64,000 nucleotides of DNA from Sipunculus nudus (GCA_026874595.1 CM049314.1:34172229-34236228); one strand, 5' to 3'; shown: positions 1 through 12,850, counted from the first letter of the stretch. The notes: a model not told the origin generated them from the letters alone. A program made the numbers and translations.

Positions 1-100
1 AATGTCTCAGTCTCTCTCTCTTGCGCTCTCTCTGTCTGCTTTGGTGACTCGCTCTACCTCCGTCTCTCTCTCTTTCTCTCTACTCTTTACTGTGACTTAC
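1..100 (-). other. Start of the intron downstream of the UTX exon, pyrimidine-rich
   Basis: The minus-strand donor GTAAGT lies at 95-100. The rest of the visible intron is a CT-rich simple repeat on the plus strand (GA-rich on the transcribed strand) reaching to position 1. No further exon is visible. Confidence 0.7.
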
Positions 101-221
101 CTTCAAGCTTGTTTCATAGTCTGAGTTGACCTTGTACATCAATCCGAGACGTATGTGGACTTCATTTGCCCTGCTGAACCCCGGGTCCACATACAGCACC
201 TGTTGTAGCAGCTTTGTGGCC
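101..221 (-). CDS. KDM6A: Internal exon of UTX/KDM6A-type histone demethylase (TPR region)
   Basis: Seen: 121 bp encoding 40 complete residues that include [12 protein letters not shown] and [19 protein letters not shown]. It is preceded on the minus strand by a pyrimidine-rich tract ending in CAG at 222-224 and followed directly by GTAAGTCACA at 91-100, so both splice sites match consensus. The exon starts with a single G that completes a split codon (phase 2) and ends on a codon boundary. Known: this matches the N-terminal TPR repeats of animal UTX/KDM6A, a nuclear JmjC dioxygenase that removes methyl groups from H3K27 and works in the MLL3/4 (COMPASS-like) complexes; the TPR region mediates protein contacts. 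In UTX a Trp precedes this point (NAFQW then A), and TG|G would fit the split codon. KDM6B lacks TPRs, so it is less likely. Only this exon is visible; the JmjC domain would lie beyond position 1. Confidence 0.9.
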
Positions 222-2559
222 CTGAAACAACAGAAACAATTTGTTAATAATGGTAATAACCTGGTCACAGTTATCAACTATATACATATCATAAATACAT
301 ACAGCTAGAATACATTATACTCTCACCAGAAAAAGGACCACCAGAATTACTGGTGGTAGTTAATGGTGGCAGATGAATAAGCATTTTATTTTGTGAAAAG
401 GTTAATTCAGGAAAAACAATGCTTATATATACGTTTCAATGTACCACTGGGCACATAAAAGTGAATCTTCAAGGCCATATAAGGCGGACTGGAAAACAGT
501 TAACAAGCATCAAATACAAACTACAAGTCAAGAGTGGACAGCAAGTGTAATATATGTATAAAGGAAAAAGAACAAAAAGAAAGACCAAAAGATTTACATA
601 AGAAAGCAATTATGCATGAATCGTCCATACTAGGTAAGTTAATTTCTCATTACTGTTCCTCCATCACGCCATATACAAGAGCATATATATAAATTTATAT
701 TTAGTTTATAACGTATTTATTATAAATTATATTAAATTTTATTCATAAAAGCTTAAAAGGTCGATGACTAATTATATTTATGATAAGTAAAAAATAATGC
801 AAGCCAGGATGGACATTAAACAGAATTAACCAGCTAGTATAAATTAACCCAGAGGTTTCTAAATCTGTGGGTGATCATGAGTTTGCTAGACAAGGTAATA
901 ACCACCAGTAACAGTAAGCCGTCATATCTTCCAGCTGTACGAAGCATCACTGATAAAAACCAAAAAAAATATCAATAATTTCTGCAGAAATCAAGTTAGC
1001 GTATCTCATCAGGCAACCACAGGCCATAACCTGCAGTCAATGCCCTCTACAGTGCCTGGGAACAATATAATGGAAATCCAGGTATTGTTAATCAAGGTCC
1101 CTCCACTATCGCTATCTATTATACACAAATAGGCCCAGGTAAAGCCAGTTTTGTTCTAAGACCTTGTCCCAAATTTAGAATGCTCAACTCTTAATGAGAA
1201 ACTGGCAGTAGAGAACTGATATTAAAGAGGGTTCACCAACATTAGTTCTATGTCATGAACTCCTGTTTTTTTTAGTGTTATCAGCTCTTTTGTGCTTAAA
1301 GCAAATGAACATTAATAAGTGCTTCTCAAAATTAGCAAAACCAAGGTTTCTAGCCCATGTTTTTTTAAGTACAAGCAATGAGAAAAGGAACACTGATATA
1401 CCAAATGAATTATATTACATCCAAATTTATGTGATGTACAAATATGAGATGTTTACAATTTACACTGGCATATTAATAAGAAACTATTTTAGGAAACAGG
1501 ATTAAAAGGAAGAAAAAAATTTTTTATAGATTAGGATAAACAAATATATCAAGAGTTCCTTCAGTAAAGGTTACAGCAGCAAACAGATGCAATCTAACTT
1601 TACATCATGTATATCACCCCTGTAAAATAACTACAAGTAATGTGCTTTGTACTCTAGGCCGATTCCTGACATAACCCTCAAAATAATCCATTATACTCAA
1701 GTCCAGGGTAATACTACATTTTTCCTTCGGAGATATGTTACATTTTTTACTAAGTGAAGGGGCAGCACAGAAATCCAACATTTAGCTATCTGCTGTATTT
1801 TTAGCAGCATTCCAAGCAGTACCTAAAGCTTCTGATATCAAATCTGTAGAAAAATACAATCCATTTGTGACTCTATAAATAACTGCTGCAGCCATTTCCG
1901 TCACTCTCTGTACAGATTACCATTGATTTGTATTTATATCCAGTCCTTGCCTTGGACATAACAGTTACTCTAGCAGAAGCAGACCAATCCCACTGCTTGG
2001 ACCTAATATATCACCTCCATTTTATCCCACTGGTCTCCATTTATTTTTTTTTTATTTTTCCACAACCACTGTACATTCAGTTACTAAACTAACAAGATCT
2101 CCATTAAATCACACGTAGGCTTTACTTTTAAGGTAGAAAATGTAACCTAACACACTCCTGATAACCTCTGAGTTCTGTTCATTACGTGACTAGAAGCTTC
2201 CACAGCTTCTAGTGGCTGGTAATGATAACAGATAAATCTGGGAAGAAATCCAGAGCAACACTGTGTCATGTTACACACACCATTCATGTGATAGGAGGAA
2301 AAAGGATCACCATGGTAACCTGGAAACCTAAAGATGCTGCTTATAAGTAGGTGACCCATTGATACTTGTGGAGTGTGCTAGAGACTGTGTAAAGGTGAAA
2401 ATATAACAGAGTAAACACATGTAGAGTCATACACACATGAATCTAATGTACTAAGATATGTGGCCATACACACATTCTCCATACTATTTCCACAATCCTC
2501 ATTCCTATATAATATATATATTTAATGATTTAACATGCCCTAATTCTCAGTATCCCTGC
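222..2559 (-). other. Presumed UTX intron, AT-rich, no gene seen
   Basis: The acceptor and its polypyrimidine tract occupy roughly 222-245 on the minus strand. Beyond this the sequence is AT-rich with stop codons in all frames every few tens of codons. Short open frames near 1275-1505 and 2147-2359 resemble no family I know. No upstream UTX exon was found by eye. Confidence 0.5.
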
Positions 2560-3519
2560 TATCAATCAGTACAGGTGTCTGAGGTCTGTCTGGGTCAGTC
2601 CATCCAGTCAGTACAGCTGTCTGAGGTCTGTCTGGGTCAGTCCATCCAGTCAGTACAGCTGTCTGAGGTCTGACTGGGTCAGTCCATCCAGTCAGTACAG
2701 CTGTCTGAGGTCTGTCTGGGTCAGTCCATCCAGTCAGTACAGCTGTCTGAGGTCTATCTGGGTCAGTCCATTCTGTCAATGCAGCTGTCTGAGGTCTGTC
2801 TGGGTCATTCCATCCAGTCAGTACAGCTGTCTGAGGTCTGTCTGGGTCAGTCCATCCAGTCAGTACAGCTGTCTGAGGTCTGCCTGGGTCAGTCCATCCA
2901 GTCAGTACAGCTGTCTGAGGTCTGTCTAGATCAGTCCATCTAGTCAGTACAGCTGTCTGAGGTCTGTCTGGGTCAGTCCATCCAGTCAGTACAGCTGTCT
3001 GAGGTCTGTCTGGGTCAGTCCATCTAGTCAGTACAGCTGTCTGAGGTCTGTCTGAGTCAATCCATCCAGTCAGTACAGCTGTCTGAGGTCTGTCTGGGTC
3101 AGTCCATCCAGTCAGTACAGCTGTCTGAGGTCTGTCTGGGTCAGTCCATCCAGTAAGTACAGCTGTCTGAGGTCTGTCTAGATCAGTCCATCTAGTCAGT
3201 ACAGCTGTCTGAGGTCTGTCTGGGTCAGTCCATCCAGTCAGTACAGCTGTCTGAGGTCTGTCTGGGTCAGTCCATCTAGTCAGTACAGCTGTCTAAGGTC
3301 TGTCTGAGTCAATCCATCCAGTCAGTACAGCTGTCTGAGGTCTGTCTGGGTCAGTCCATCCAGTCAGTACAGCTGTCTGAGGTCTGTCTGGGTCAGTCCA
3401 TCCAGTAAGTACAGCTGTCTGAGGTCTGTCTGGGTCAGTCCATCCAGTCAGTACAGCTGTCTGAGGTCTGTCTGGGTCAGTCCATCCAGTAAGTACAGCT
3501 GTCTGAGGTCTGTCTGGGT
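2560..3519. repeat. 42-bp minisatellite array, left part
   Basis: About 22-23 head-to-tail copies of a 42-bp unit containing CAGTACAGCTGTCTGAGG and TCTGTCTGGGTCAGTCCATC. Copies differ by a few substitutions. Because 42 is a multiple of three, one frame stays open for many copies and gives a repetitive pseudo-peptide (TDPDRPQTAVLTGW); I do not consider this coding. Variant copies containing TCTAGATCAG recur at about 2925 and 3177, exactly 252 bp (six units) apart, which shows a higher-order duplication. The array is continued at 6361 beyond an inserted retroelement. Confidence 0.95.
3508..3519. repeat. Target-site duplication, 3' side of the LINE insertion
   Basis: The 12-bp sequence GTCTGTCTGGGT is part of the 42-bp unit. 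It occurs immediately before the LINE tail here and again at 6361-6372 immediately beyond the 5' end of the element, as expected of target-primed reverse transcription. Confidence 0.85.
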
Positions 3520-3780
3520 TTGTTTGTTTTTTGTTTGTTTGAGATATTTTATTGAATATGCACATATCTTATGGTACAGACATCAATGGGATTAAGTGCA
3601 AGCTACTTAAAGCTTATCTTGACTCTCTCCCTAATATTTCTAGTATAAAATATAAAATATAAGACATAAAACGATGGCAGTATTCAGTGTTATGGTAGGG
3701 ATTGTGTTTGGTAGTGGATGTTTGGTAAGTGAAAGTGTTATAGTTGTATGTCTGTGTTTTGGAGGTGTTGTGGGAGATTT
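3520..3780 (-). other. LINE 3' UTR, polyadenylation signal and tail
   Basis: Sequence between the ORF2 stop and the minisatellite. On the minus strand AATAAA at 3548-3553 is followed within a few bases by a tail made of CAAA repeats and A-runs ending at 3520. The tail directly abuts the target-site duplication. Confidence 0.8.
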
Positions 3781-6360
3781 TTATGTTTTGAACCGGTTTG
3801 TGTTTTCTATGTATGAACATACAGATGTAAAGATTTCTTCATTTCTGGTGTTGTTTGCATATGCGCTACCATAGAGGAGTTCTTCTACAGATATATCTTG
3901 GGGGAGATATTTATTTCTAGAATTGACATGGAGTTGGCATTGCAGCAGATAATGTTCAGCATTTTCTGTTTCGTATCCACATTGACATTTTGGGTCGTTG
4001 GATAGGTGTCTTCTATATAGATCGTAGTTTAAGTCACTGCTTTGTGTTCGCAGTCAGGTATGAATTATCTGGGCCTTTCTTGTACCTGAATTGAAGTATT
4101 GTGGTGGTTTGTTTCTTGCAATTTCCCTGGATATATTATATTTAAGTGATTTGCTGGTTTGACAGTGTTTAAGTCTTTCATCTAATTTATTCCATAATCT
4201 TATAGATTTTGGTAAGAATGAATTATAGTAGATCTCTGTTCTACAGAAAATGTCTTGTATATTGAGTCGATCACTAGATCTTGTATTAAAGGTGGTGTTT
4301 CTGTGTGGCCGTAATAGTAAGTACAGGTACTGGGGGGATTCTAGCTTTATCATTTTGTGCAGCTGGATGACCATTGAATTTTCTCTACGCGTTTTGAGTA
4401 GGGGCCAGCCTGTTTCTTTGTAGAGTTTTGTATGGCTAGTTCCCCTGACGCAGCCTGTTACTATTCTGGCAGCTTGTAATTGCACAGCTTCTAGTGTTTC
4501 GCTTTGTTCTTGTGTGCAGTTACACCACATAACATTACTGTATTCTAGTATTGGCCTTATATATGTATAATATATGTTTTCTAGAGTTTTCCTATCAAGC
4601 ATATATTTTAATTTGCTCAATATTAAGATTTTAGAGTTTGCTTTTGCTTTTATATTTTCTATATGATCGTTCCATTTGCAGTCCTTTCTAAGTGTTATTC
4701 CTAAATGTTTATGGGTGTTAGATTTATCTATTTTAATACCATTGAAATATAGGTCAGGACGGTCTGTTTTTGGTTTCATTGAGAATAACAGTGATCTGGT
4801 TTTTTTTGCATTGAAGGTGACTAACCATTTTTTTGACCATTTTGAGATTTGTTCCAAGTCTCTATTTAGTATTTTTGCTGCTAAAGATCGGTTTTCAATG
4901 GTGAGATACAACATGGTGTCGTCTGCAAATAGTCTAATATTACTTGTTATGTTGTCTGTAATGTCGTTAATGAATATTAGAAATAATAGGGGTCCAAGTA
5001 TGGAACCTTGGGGTACCCCAGCATGAAGTGTTTCCCAATGGGAGAAATCGTTTTCGATTAATACTCGTTGTTTCCTATTTTTCAGGTACTGGGCAATCCA
5101 ACGAAGCAGTTTACCTTTTATTCCAGCCGATGACAGTTTGGCGAGGAGACCCTCTGACCAGACCTTGTCAAAGGCTTTGCTTATGTCTAGGAAAATAGCC
5201 TGTACTTCTTTGCCTTTATCTATATCTTGGATAATTGAATTATAGAGGTCAGAGAGTTGGTAGACCGTGGAGTCTCCAGGTATGAAGCCGGACTGATGTG
5301 GACTGATTATATTGTTATTTTTAAAGAACTTATACATTTGATCGAAGATAATTTTTTCAAATAGTTTGCATACGCAAGATGTTAAGGATATAGGGCGATA
5401 GTTGATTGGCTTATTTTTTTCTCCATTTTTATAGATTGGCGTTACATTTGCTTTTTTCCAGAGTGATGGAAGTTGTCCTTTTTCCATTGATAATGTAAGA
5501 AGTTTCCAGAGTGGATATACAAGTTCTTTGTGGCATTCACGAAGGATGATGGGGGGGATTTCATCAGGGCCTTGGGATTTGTTACAATTAAGATTCTTCA
5601 TAATTGATTCCAGTTCGTGAATATCTATATTAATGTTATCGAGTCTATTGTAATTCTTACTAGCTAAATATGGAGTAGAAAAATGTTGTTCTTGAATTAT
5701 TGTTTAATTAATAAATTGTTCATTTAGTAAGTTAGCCTTTTCCTTTGGTTCAGTTGCAAATGTACCATCATTGTTGATAAGTGGTGGTATATTTTGTTGA
5801 TTATTGCCCTTCATTAAAACATTTATTGTTTTCCACCACAGTTTTTCATTATGTAGATTATTTTTAAGTTCTGCCGCAATTTTGGAGGGGTAGTTTGCTT
5901 TGGCTTTTCTTGCTTCTTTATTAAAGTTATTTCTAGATGTTTTATAATTTTCCATGTCTTTAGGTTTGTTTGATTTCATAGCTTTTGTACGTAGCCGGAG
6001 GCATTTTCTTTTTAGAAGTTTAAGATCACGGGTTTACCATTCTCTATTATATGAATTATGAGTAATATTATGAAATGGTATGCATTGCTCTTTTATAATA
6101 TTAATTTCCTTAAGTATTTTATCATAGATGATTTCTATATCAGATGTCGAGTTATATATATCATTCCAGTTGATATTCTTTAATTTATTTCTCATTTCCT
6201 CATAGTTTCCTTTTTGGTAGTTCCATGTTTTAATCGGATTAGGTGAGGTGTGACTGTTTGTGGTCCAATTTATCTTTATATATATACTATTATGATCACT
6301 GTATTTCCTTGGAAAGGTACCTGATTTGATAATATATTCATTAAAGTTAGTAATAGCTAC
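3781..6360 (-). pseudogene. Broken LINE ORF2: endonuclease end, reverse transcriptase, C-terminal Cys motif
   Basis: One reading frame (codons in phase with 3781) runs through the whole interval. It is interrupted by TAA at 6034-6036, TAA at 5704-5706 and TGA at 4054-4056; the last lies in an ARLR-like context and looks like a CGA-to-TGA change. Near 6290 SDHNSIYI matches the catalytic SDH box of APE-type endonucleases. Within the longest open piece (start at 5601) the reverse transcriptase motifs are NYRPISL (about residues 67-73), FLDISKAFD (137-145, motif A Asp), GVPQGSILGP (195-204, motif B) and FADD (225-228, motif C), with HLGITL near 299-304. After the TGA the frame continues into a CxCG...H....C motif near 3940-3990 and ends at TAA 3781-3783. 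The full-length protein would copy its own RNA into chromosomal DNA at a nicked site; this copy cannot. Confidence 0.9.
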
Positions 6361-6513
6361 GTCTGTCTGGGTCAGTCCATCCAGTCAGTACAGCTGTCTG
6401 AGGTCTGTCTGGGTCAGTCCATCCAGTCAGTACAGCTGTCTGAGGTCTGTCTGGGTCAGTCCATCCAGTCAGTACAGCTGTCTGAGGTCTGTCTGGGTCA
6501 ATCTATCTTGTTC
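6361..6513. repeat. 42-bp minisatellite array, right part
   Basis: About 3.6 further copies of the same 42-bp unit as at 2560-3519, decaying at about 6500. Joined to the left part after removing the LINE and one target-site duplication, it forms a single array of about 26 copies. Confidence 0.93.
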
Positions 6514-9164
6514 TATGTGTCTCTGTAAGGTGGCACAGTGAAAAGTCTGTGCGGTAATGTATGCATATACAGTTGGATGATAATAAGCCTCACCTAACCT
6601 GAATCAATTAACGTCCAGTCCAGGTCAGCAGGTCATTTCACGGTGGGTCATTTATCAGGTTCCCTGACAAAACATCATATAGCTCTCATATTGATCTAAA
6701 ATGACCAGTCAGATGGTCCAGGCTCTGGTGGTCAAATAGCTTGTGTACATTCCCGGTAATGATATCACACTGACAATTGATACCAAGCTGATCTGACTGA
6801 CCAGTTGGCCTTGAGACTTATGGTTCCATTATGCTGGGTATTAATACGGACTGTACTTGACGCTGGCCTGGCAACAAATAGCTATACTGCATCTTATGAT
6901 TATAGTATGACTTAAATGATGATACAACAAAACAAGACATAATATATATATATGGTCATTTGAATCTGATTGTTGCTGTATTGGTTTGCTGGCCCTGTCT
7001 CACGTTGGAAGTTCTGTTGTAAATTCTTAAACTGCTTCGTCTAAAAAGAGTATATAAATGCAAATAGCCTATTTTTTGCCTGAGCTCTCAATAATTGTTT
7101 TCAAGTCTGACACACTTTCAATGTAATTTTGGCAAATATAAATTGTTAGAACAAACTGGAACTAAGACTGATAAATAGGTTCCTTAACAAATATAACAAC
7201 ATAGCCAAATAATCCAGTGGATACCGAGTTTGGACAAAAGACAATCTGTAATACACATTCTCTTTTAAGGAAACCAAATACCTTGACTTAAAACTGATAT
7301 ATGGGCATTTTTTTTTTCAAATTCCTGACTTTACCTGACAAGAAAATGGGAAACTCATTTACCTTTATGTTTTTTTCAAGATTCCCAAGATACCTGGGAT
7401 TCCATGAATAGATAGGAAGCATCTTCTTAAACTGATGCAGTGTACTAGAAACAGTAGGTTAGAATAAACTAATTAGCATACATTTAACTCTTTCTACAAG
7501 AGAATTACAACATTTAGGGAAACATTTGAGAGGGGTCCGAACTAGTATCCTGACGGCTGTGCTTTTAATCAAGTGTAACGATGGTCTTGTCATAAATCCT
7601 GAGTCAGAGATGTCCGCCTCTATGATCTGTAAGTTCCTCAACATTTGAACTAAGTCAACTTCTAAATTTCAGGATACACAGGTTATTATTCCAGGAAATG
7701 CCTGACAACAGAAATTACAAGTTTTGTAATCATTGTGCTCCTTTCATGAATGAACAAAAGATATATATAGGATTTTAATTTCAGCAAATAATACTTTGAT
7801 TGTAATTCCAAGAAATGTTTGGCAGATCTTTGTTAGTTACCCATGTGTTTTACTTCCTGAATTTGTGTCTAGAATGGTACTGTACTCGGTCCCTCACTCA
7901 GCATGTGTGCACATATTCCATATTGCCATGACAATGTGTGCTGCCATGACAATGTGTGCTTGTGAGTAGATGATGTCATTGTGATCAATCAATCAGGATT
8001 TACCCATTAAGTCCTCGTCTTACAGCTCTATCAGAACAACGTCCTTCCCCAACCACTTATAATACCATGTTTAATACTGCCAGGCAGAAACTGTGGAGTC
8101 GTGACATTTCTTTGGTTTGTAATTTGGTTTTGTGACTCTGTATTCAAGCATATTCTGAGGAAATAATATCTTTATGATCAGCACATGAAGTCAGCCCTGT
8201 ACAACTTTAAATACTGATGACTGATATAAAGTGAATTCCACAATAAACACTCCAAGAATCTAGTGATGAATTTATGACCAGTTTTCCAAGCAATGTTGAT
8301 CCACCAATAATTAGACAGTTGTCAGCATAAACAGTGGTCAAGACAATTCTGTGTTTTTTTCTAAGCTATGGAGATAGTGATCCCTTATATATGTGGGCTT
8401 CTTTATATGTCACATGGGTGGACAAGGCAAATTAAAACCGCTAATTTTTCTTACTGATGAACTATGTATGCCGTTTCCTCCATTGTGGCTCTCAAAACCC
8501 ATACAAAAAGTAACCTGAGACCTAAATATGAGTATTACTTTAAAGAAACCTTTAGATATTGAAACAAAAAACATGACAACATTTATCAGTAATAAAATAA
8601 AGAAAATTTTTTATCATTTACTATTCCTCTTAAAAATACTACTGTGTTTCACAAAACAATGTACAGGTTTCCCCAGGATTCCAACGATAGGTGTCACAAT
8701 CAGGGAAAAACGAGGAGCCTGTTGAATTAAAATAAATGCTTTCTAATTAGGTTAATGACGGCTCCAGCTGGAGTGGGCTGGTTCAGGCCATTAATCTCGA
8801 TTTCAGGCTGGCTTCATGCTGGTTCTGCTGTAGAAACCTGAAATATCCCCAGCCATGATGCCCCTCCTTCAGTAATTAGAGAATGGTATCTTGCTGAGGA
8901 ACCTTTAAGGTTATTCAATGTGATCCTCCTCTACAACACACAAAATACACCTCTGTCTTTTCTCAGGAACTAGTCCTTTCTAATATGTTCAAATGAAAAG
9001 CCTGATGCATGTAAGACAGGTTTTATAACAATTACTAAGCATTACATAAGCACTATATATGTCATATTGTACCTTTCTTGATTTAAGGCCTTAAATTAGG
9101 TCTGCCCTTATCTCTAAAATCAAGATGCAAGGTAAAGTGTGCAACACTCATAAGAGCATCAACT
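6514..9164. other. AT-rich non-coding stretch
   Basis: No gene recognised. Short open frames (for example 7459-7644 minus and 8528-8725 plus) have no recognisable motif. A 22-bp direct duplication (GCCATGACAATGTGTGCT) lies near 7925-7970. Around 8740-8870 there is a block with CTAATTAGGTTAATGA and the palindrome CTCCAGCTGGAG that could be regulatory. Confidence 0.5.
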
Positions 9165-9670
9165 ATACCACGGTGGACTGTAATATGCATGTGACAGCAT
9201 CAATTCTAACAGTGTAGAAATCACAGTGGACTGACTTATATGCCTGTCAAAGCATTAGCAGTACCTTGTAATAGCCACAGTGGATTGTTATATGCCTATG
9301 ACGGTATCAGCAACACCTTGTGCATGTCACAGTGGACCATTCTAACTCTGTGACAGCATCAGGTATACCTTGCCAAGTCACAGTGGACTATTTCATGCCT
9401 GTGACAACATCAGATATACCTTGTACAAGTCACAGTGGACTATTCCATGCCTGTGACAGCATTAGATATACCTTGCACAAGTCACAGTGGACTACTGCAA
9501 CCCTGTGACAGCATAAGATATACCTTGCACAAACCACATTGGACTGTACCATGCCTGTGACAGTATCAGATAAGTTTGTTAAAGCGACAGTGGACTGTTC
9601 CGAACCAGTGATAGTATTAGCTCGATCTTGTACACACCACAATGGACTGTTCCACATGTGTGACAGTAAA
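9165..9670. repeat. Degenerate 52-bp tandem repeat
   Basis: About ten copies with period 51-52 bp, each with a CACAGTGGACT core followed by CATGCCTGTGACAGCATCAG-like sequence. CAGTGG cores lie at 9381, 9433, 9485, 9537 (variant), 9588 and 9639 (variant). Copies are well diverged, which suggests an old array. The open frames over it on both strands follow the repeat and look non-coding. Confidence 0.88.
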
Positions 9671-12375
9671 GCTGACCCTTGTGTTAGGTACAGGGTTGTT
9701 GTGACGGGGTGTAACACAGTTGGCAACCAGGCGTTAGATCTAAAAGGAAACAAGATTTCTCCCTCCCGTGTTTAACATTTATGCATGTTCATCAAAAATA
9801 TTTTTAACACATAGCTAAGACATACACTAAACTATCTATCCTTTAAATGTACTTACCTGTTACCCTATAAAACTTTTAATGCTAGTGCAAGAAATTTAAC
9901 ACCAAACACCCCCTTCTCCCTATTCAGCTTCTTAAACGCTCTAAATCAACGTCTTTTCCCATCTCAACCAACCAATCATCAGCTTCCGGACCAATCCTTA
10001 TCCTCCTCATCCTATAATCACCTGAATAAACATATCCACAACAGAGCTAAGCGTGATGACACAGGGGGCTGGGTTTACTACACAGGGAGAGTGGACAAAG
10101 GCTGGTGACGCTTCCTTGTGAACTTAATAATAACACCAACTCCTGTCTTTAAACGTGTTTGGGTCACACTGGCGGTTAGGTACTCACCAGTGGTCCCAGG
10201 TAATTGAATGGCCAACGGTCAGTTCAGGCTCATTGGTGAATCCAACTGTTAAGACCCACCTTCTATGAGTCTGTTGACCCCTGGGGGTGGAGTATTGTTC
10301 GTCAACCCCAAAGTGCATTCCTAATCATTTCAAACTACTGGACAACCTCAGGTGTACCTGCTGTTTAAAGCCCTCTAATTGTCTCAATCATGCTATTATT
10401 CACTTACCATGCATAGAATGGTAACGCACCATTTATTCTGAAATTTCATTCACCTTAATTGCATTGTCTGAGATGTGATATTCAGTTTTGAGATTAATTT
10501 CTTCAAATATTTTAAAATTTATACCCTTTAGATTATGGCCAACTGTATGAAGCTAAGCTGCTATCAGCTGTTTCCCAGAAAGTTGAGCATAAAGCAACAT
10601 AACCATTGACAGTTGAAAAGACAATCGTGATCAATAATACTTCTATAATCCATCGCCAGGTGTACCATGGCTACTGTATATCCAATTTCTTTACACTGCA
10701 CAGGTAACTTCACAGAAAATACTCTGATCAAAGGATATGCAGATTCAATTTGATATGCTATTAAACAGGTCCAGCCCAGTATCTGAATTTAGGTTACAAG
10801 TGAATCATTAAACTAAGCTTTAAATCAAACCTGATAAATTAAAAAGAGTATGTCCCTAAGATCATTAAAACAAAGTATGTAATACATCCTAACAATCAGG
10901 TTTACCCACCTGTGCTAAAATATGAAAACAGTTTTCTCACCTGTCATGGATCAATTTACTCCCATATACCTGGGGAACATTTATTATGATCCATATATGC
11001 ACACTGGGTTTATGATTATGTCATACTGACTGGGGCTGTAACACAGACAAAGTACAGCTCAGAAAAAGGCTACTGAGGTTGTCAATCATTACTGAGTTAT
11101 GGATTTGTTCTCAAGGAGTTCTTTTAAAATTATAAATAATACTCCATACTATATGTATAACAGATATATTACTGTGTTTTTTATGAGTACTGACATAATT
11201 AACATAGCTGCCAACACTTAAACACTTAATGTAAACAACCCTACTTCCTTGTCTTGTCTTTATCTCACCTGATAGGAACAATTCTGCTTCCTGCTACACA
11301 GCAGAAGATAAACTAACCTTATGAATATTCATACACACTAAGTGAGCTGAGAGCTGAACTAGGTAAACCTAGTGAGTAAATCATCATAGCTACAATGTTG
11401 ACTGATAATAAATGTACATAGCTCCTTCACACCTGATTATATCCTTTATAACAGAAATTACACTCATATCCAAATACACTTTGAATATAAGATATTTTAT
11501 ATTTCTACCACTCTGTTCCAAATACACAGATTAAAAGACAAGTAATTAATATTTGTATCTTATAAGCTGAGTGTGCAGTACATACAGGGCTTCAGTACTT
11601 ACACAGTTAGTTCATGATCCTAAAATACAACTTTTCATACCACTTGAAATACATGTTAACATGATAACAGAACCTTTAGCATGATCATTTACCTGTAATT
11701 ACATGTATCAGGCACAGGGATAAAAACCAATCAACACACCTGTTATATAGCCCTGGAGATGATAAAACTTATCACAATAATATCAATCTGTTATATAAAA
11801 TACAGTAAACAAATACAAATGTTTGAGGACTACCTATGTCATGTGTCTCCGATCAGGAAACCATCCAAAGGTCTGTTCTCTATCCAGTTCTGTGGTTAAT
11901 GGTATCAAGATGGAACTGACTGAGATTTATAGCTAGAAACCCCTGATCTTTTTTAATTGATTATCATCGGTACTCATATTATTCTACTTCCTCATTGATG
12001 AAAAATGGCAATTACACAAAACTAATGAGGCGCACCTGGTGAACCAGGTAACAGGTGCTTGGGTGTTATTTAAGAGGGATGTTTGCGGTAGGAGGAGGGG
12101 AGCAGGGATGTATGTCTAATTGATTAGGTTATCTATTAATCTGGGTTGGAGGACCCCCTCCTTCTTCACGACTTGGTGCACACATTCACTTGTAAGGAAA
12201 TACCGTAGATTTCCCCACACCAGACTCAATCGTCCTCACTGAATGGGATATCTCCAGTATTTCTAAATTAAAGGGCTCTGCCCGATCTTCCAATAACCTA
12301 GTGATCACTAGTCTCAGGCATTTAAACCCGAGACTGATAAAGCCTAGATGCACTCAAGACATCAACTGTCTCAGT
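9671..12375. other. AT-rich non-coding stretch
   Basis: No gene, RNA or clear mobile element recognised. The sequence is stop-rich in all frames. A somewhat more GC-rich patch lies at about 10040-10330, without an identifiable element. Confidence 0.5.
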
Positions 12376-12850
12376 GATGTAGTCGAGTCCTCACCATCCA
12401 AGTCCAAGTCCAAGTCTGAGTCCAGGCCATTCATGTCCAAGTCCGAGTCCCTGAGGTTCGAGTACAAGTCCACCTTCTCTATGTCTGAGGTACTTGGAAA
12501 CGGAGTCAAAGTCCAATAAAAATATTCTTAAAAGGGCTTTTAAAATAAAAATTTCAGGTTATCATGTATATTTTTAAGCTAGTTCACACAAGCTTTTACT
12601 ATAATGATTAATTACATTTATAGCTTCTGATGCTGAGCAAAGCTTGGTATATGTAGTGTTATATTTTGTAATTATCTGTTAATATTTTCGCACATGTACA
12701 TATAAGTCTTTATAATATGTGACATTTTTTTCTTCTATTGGAATCGAGATGGACTCGGCCTGATTTCTAGAGTCCTTATCTCCAAGTCTGAGTGCAAGTC
12801 CAAGTCCCTTATAGGTAGACTCAAGTGAGGACTCGAGTTCAATCCAGACT
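12376..12850. repeat. AAGTCC-type simple repeats with terminal inverted match
   Basis: Two clusters of degenerate hexamers related to AAGTCC/GAGTCC (about 12390-12500 and 12775-12850) flank unrelated AT-rich sequence. At the outer edges CGAGTCCTCAC (about 12382) and GTGAGGACTCG (about 12825) are inverted copies, so the block may be a small terminal-inverted-repeat element with simple-repeat ends. The family is not recognised. Confidence 0.55.

Larger units (their letters stand above)
3520..6360 (-). mobile_element. 5'-truncated non-LTR retrotransposon (Jockey/CR1-type LINE)
   Basis: A 2.84-kb element read from 6360 down to 3520. In order it holds the C-terminal end of an APE-type endonuclease with the SDH motif, a linker, a reverse transcriptase, a Cys-rich C-terminal motif, about 260 bp of 3' UTR with AATAAA at 3548-3553, and a CAAA-rich tail at 3520-3541. 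A 12-bp target-site duplication flanks it, and both ends lie inside the 42-bp minisatellite. The 5' end begins mid-endonuclease, so it was truncated on insertion. The coding frame has no frameshift that I could find but three in-frame stops, so this copy cannot act autonomously. The clade is assigned from overall layout only; a related APE-bearing clade is possible. Confidence 0.92.

Noticed and set aside
2540-3565. Repetitive open frames across the 42-bp array
   Set aside because: The unit is 14 codons long, so one open frame propagates automatically. There is no start context, no splice sites and no amino-acid-level constraint visible.
4676-5026. Plus-strand open frame inside the LINE
   Set aside because: It is the antisense shadow of the reverse transcriptase.
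2560-6513. CRISPR-like array
   Set aside because: The repeats are directly adjacent with no unique spacers, and the sequence is animal nuclear DNA.
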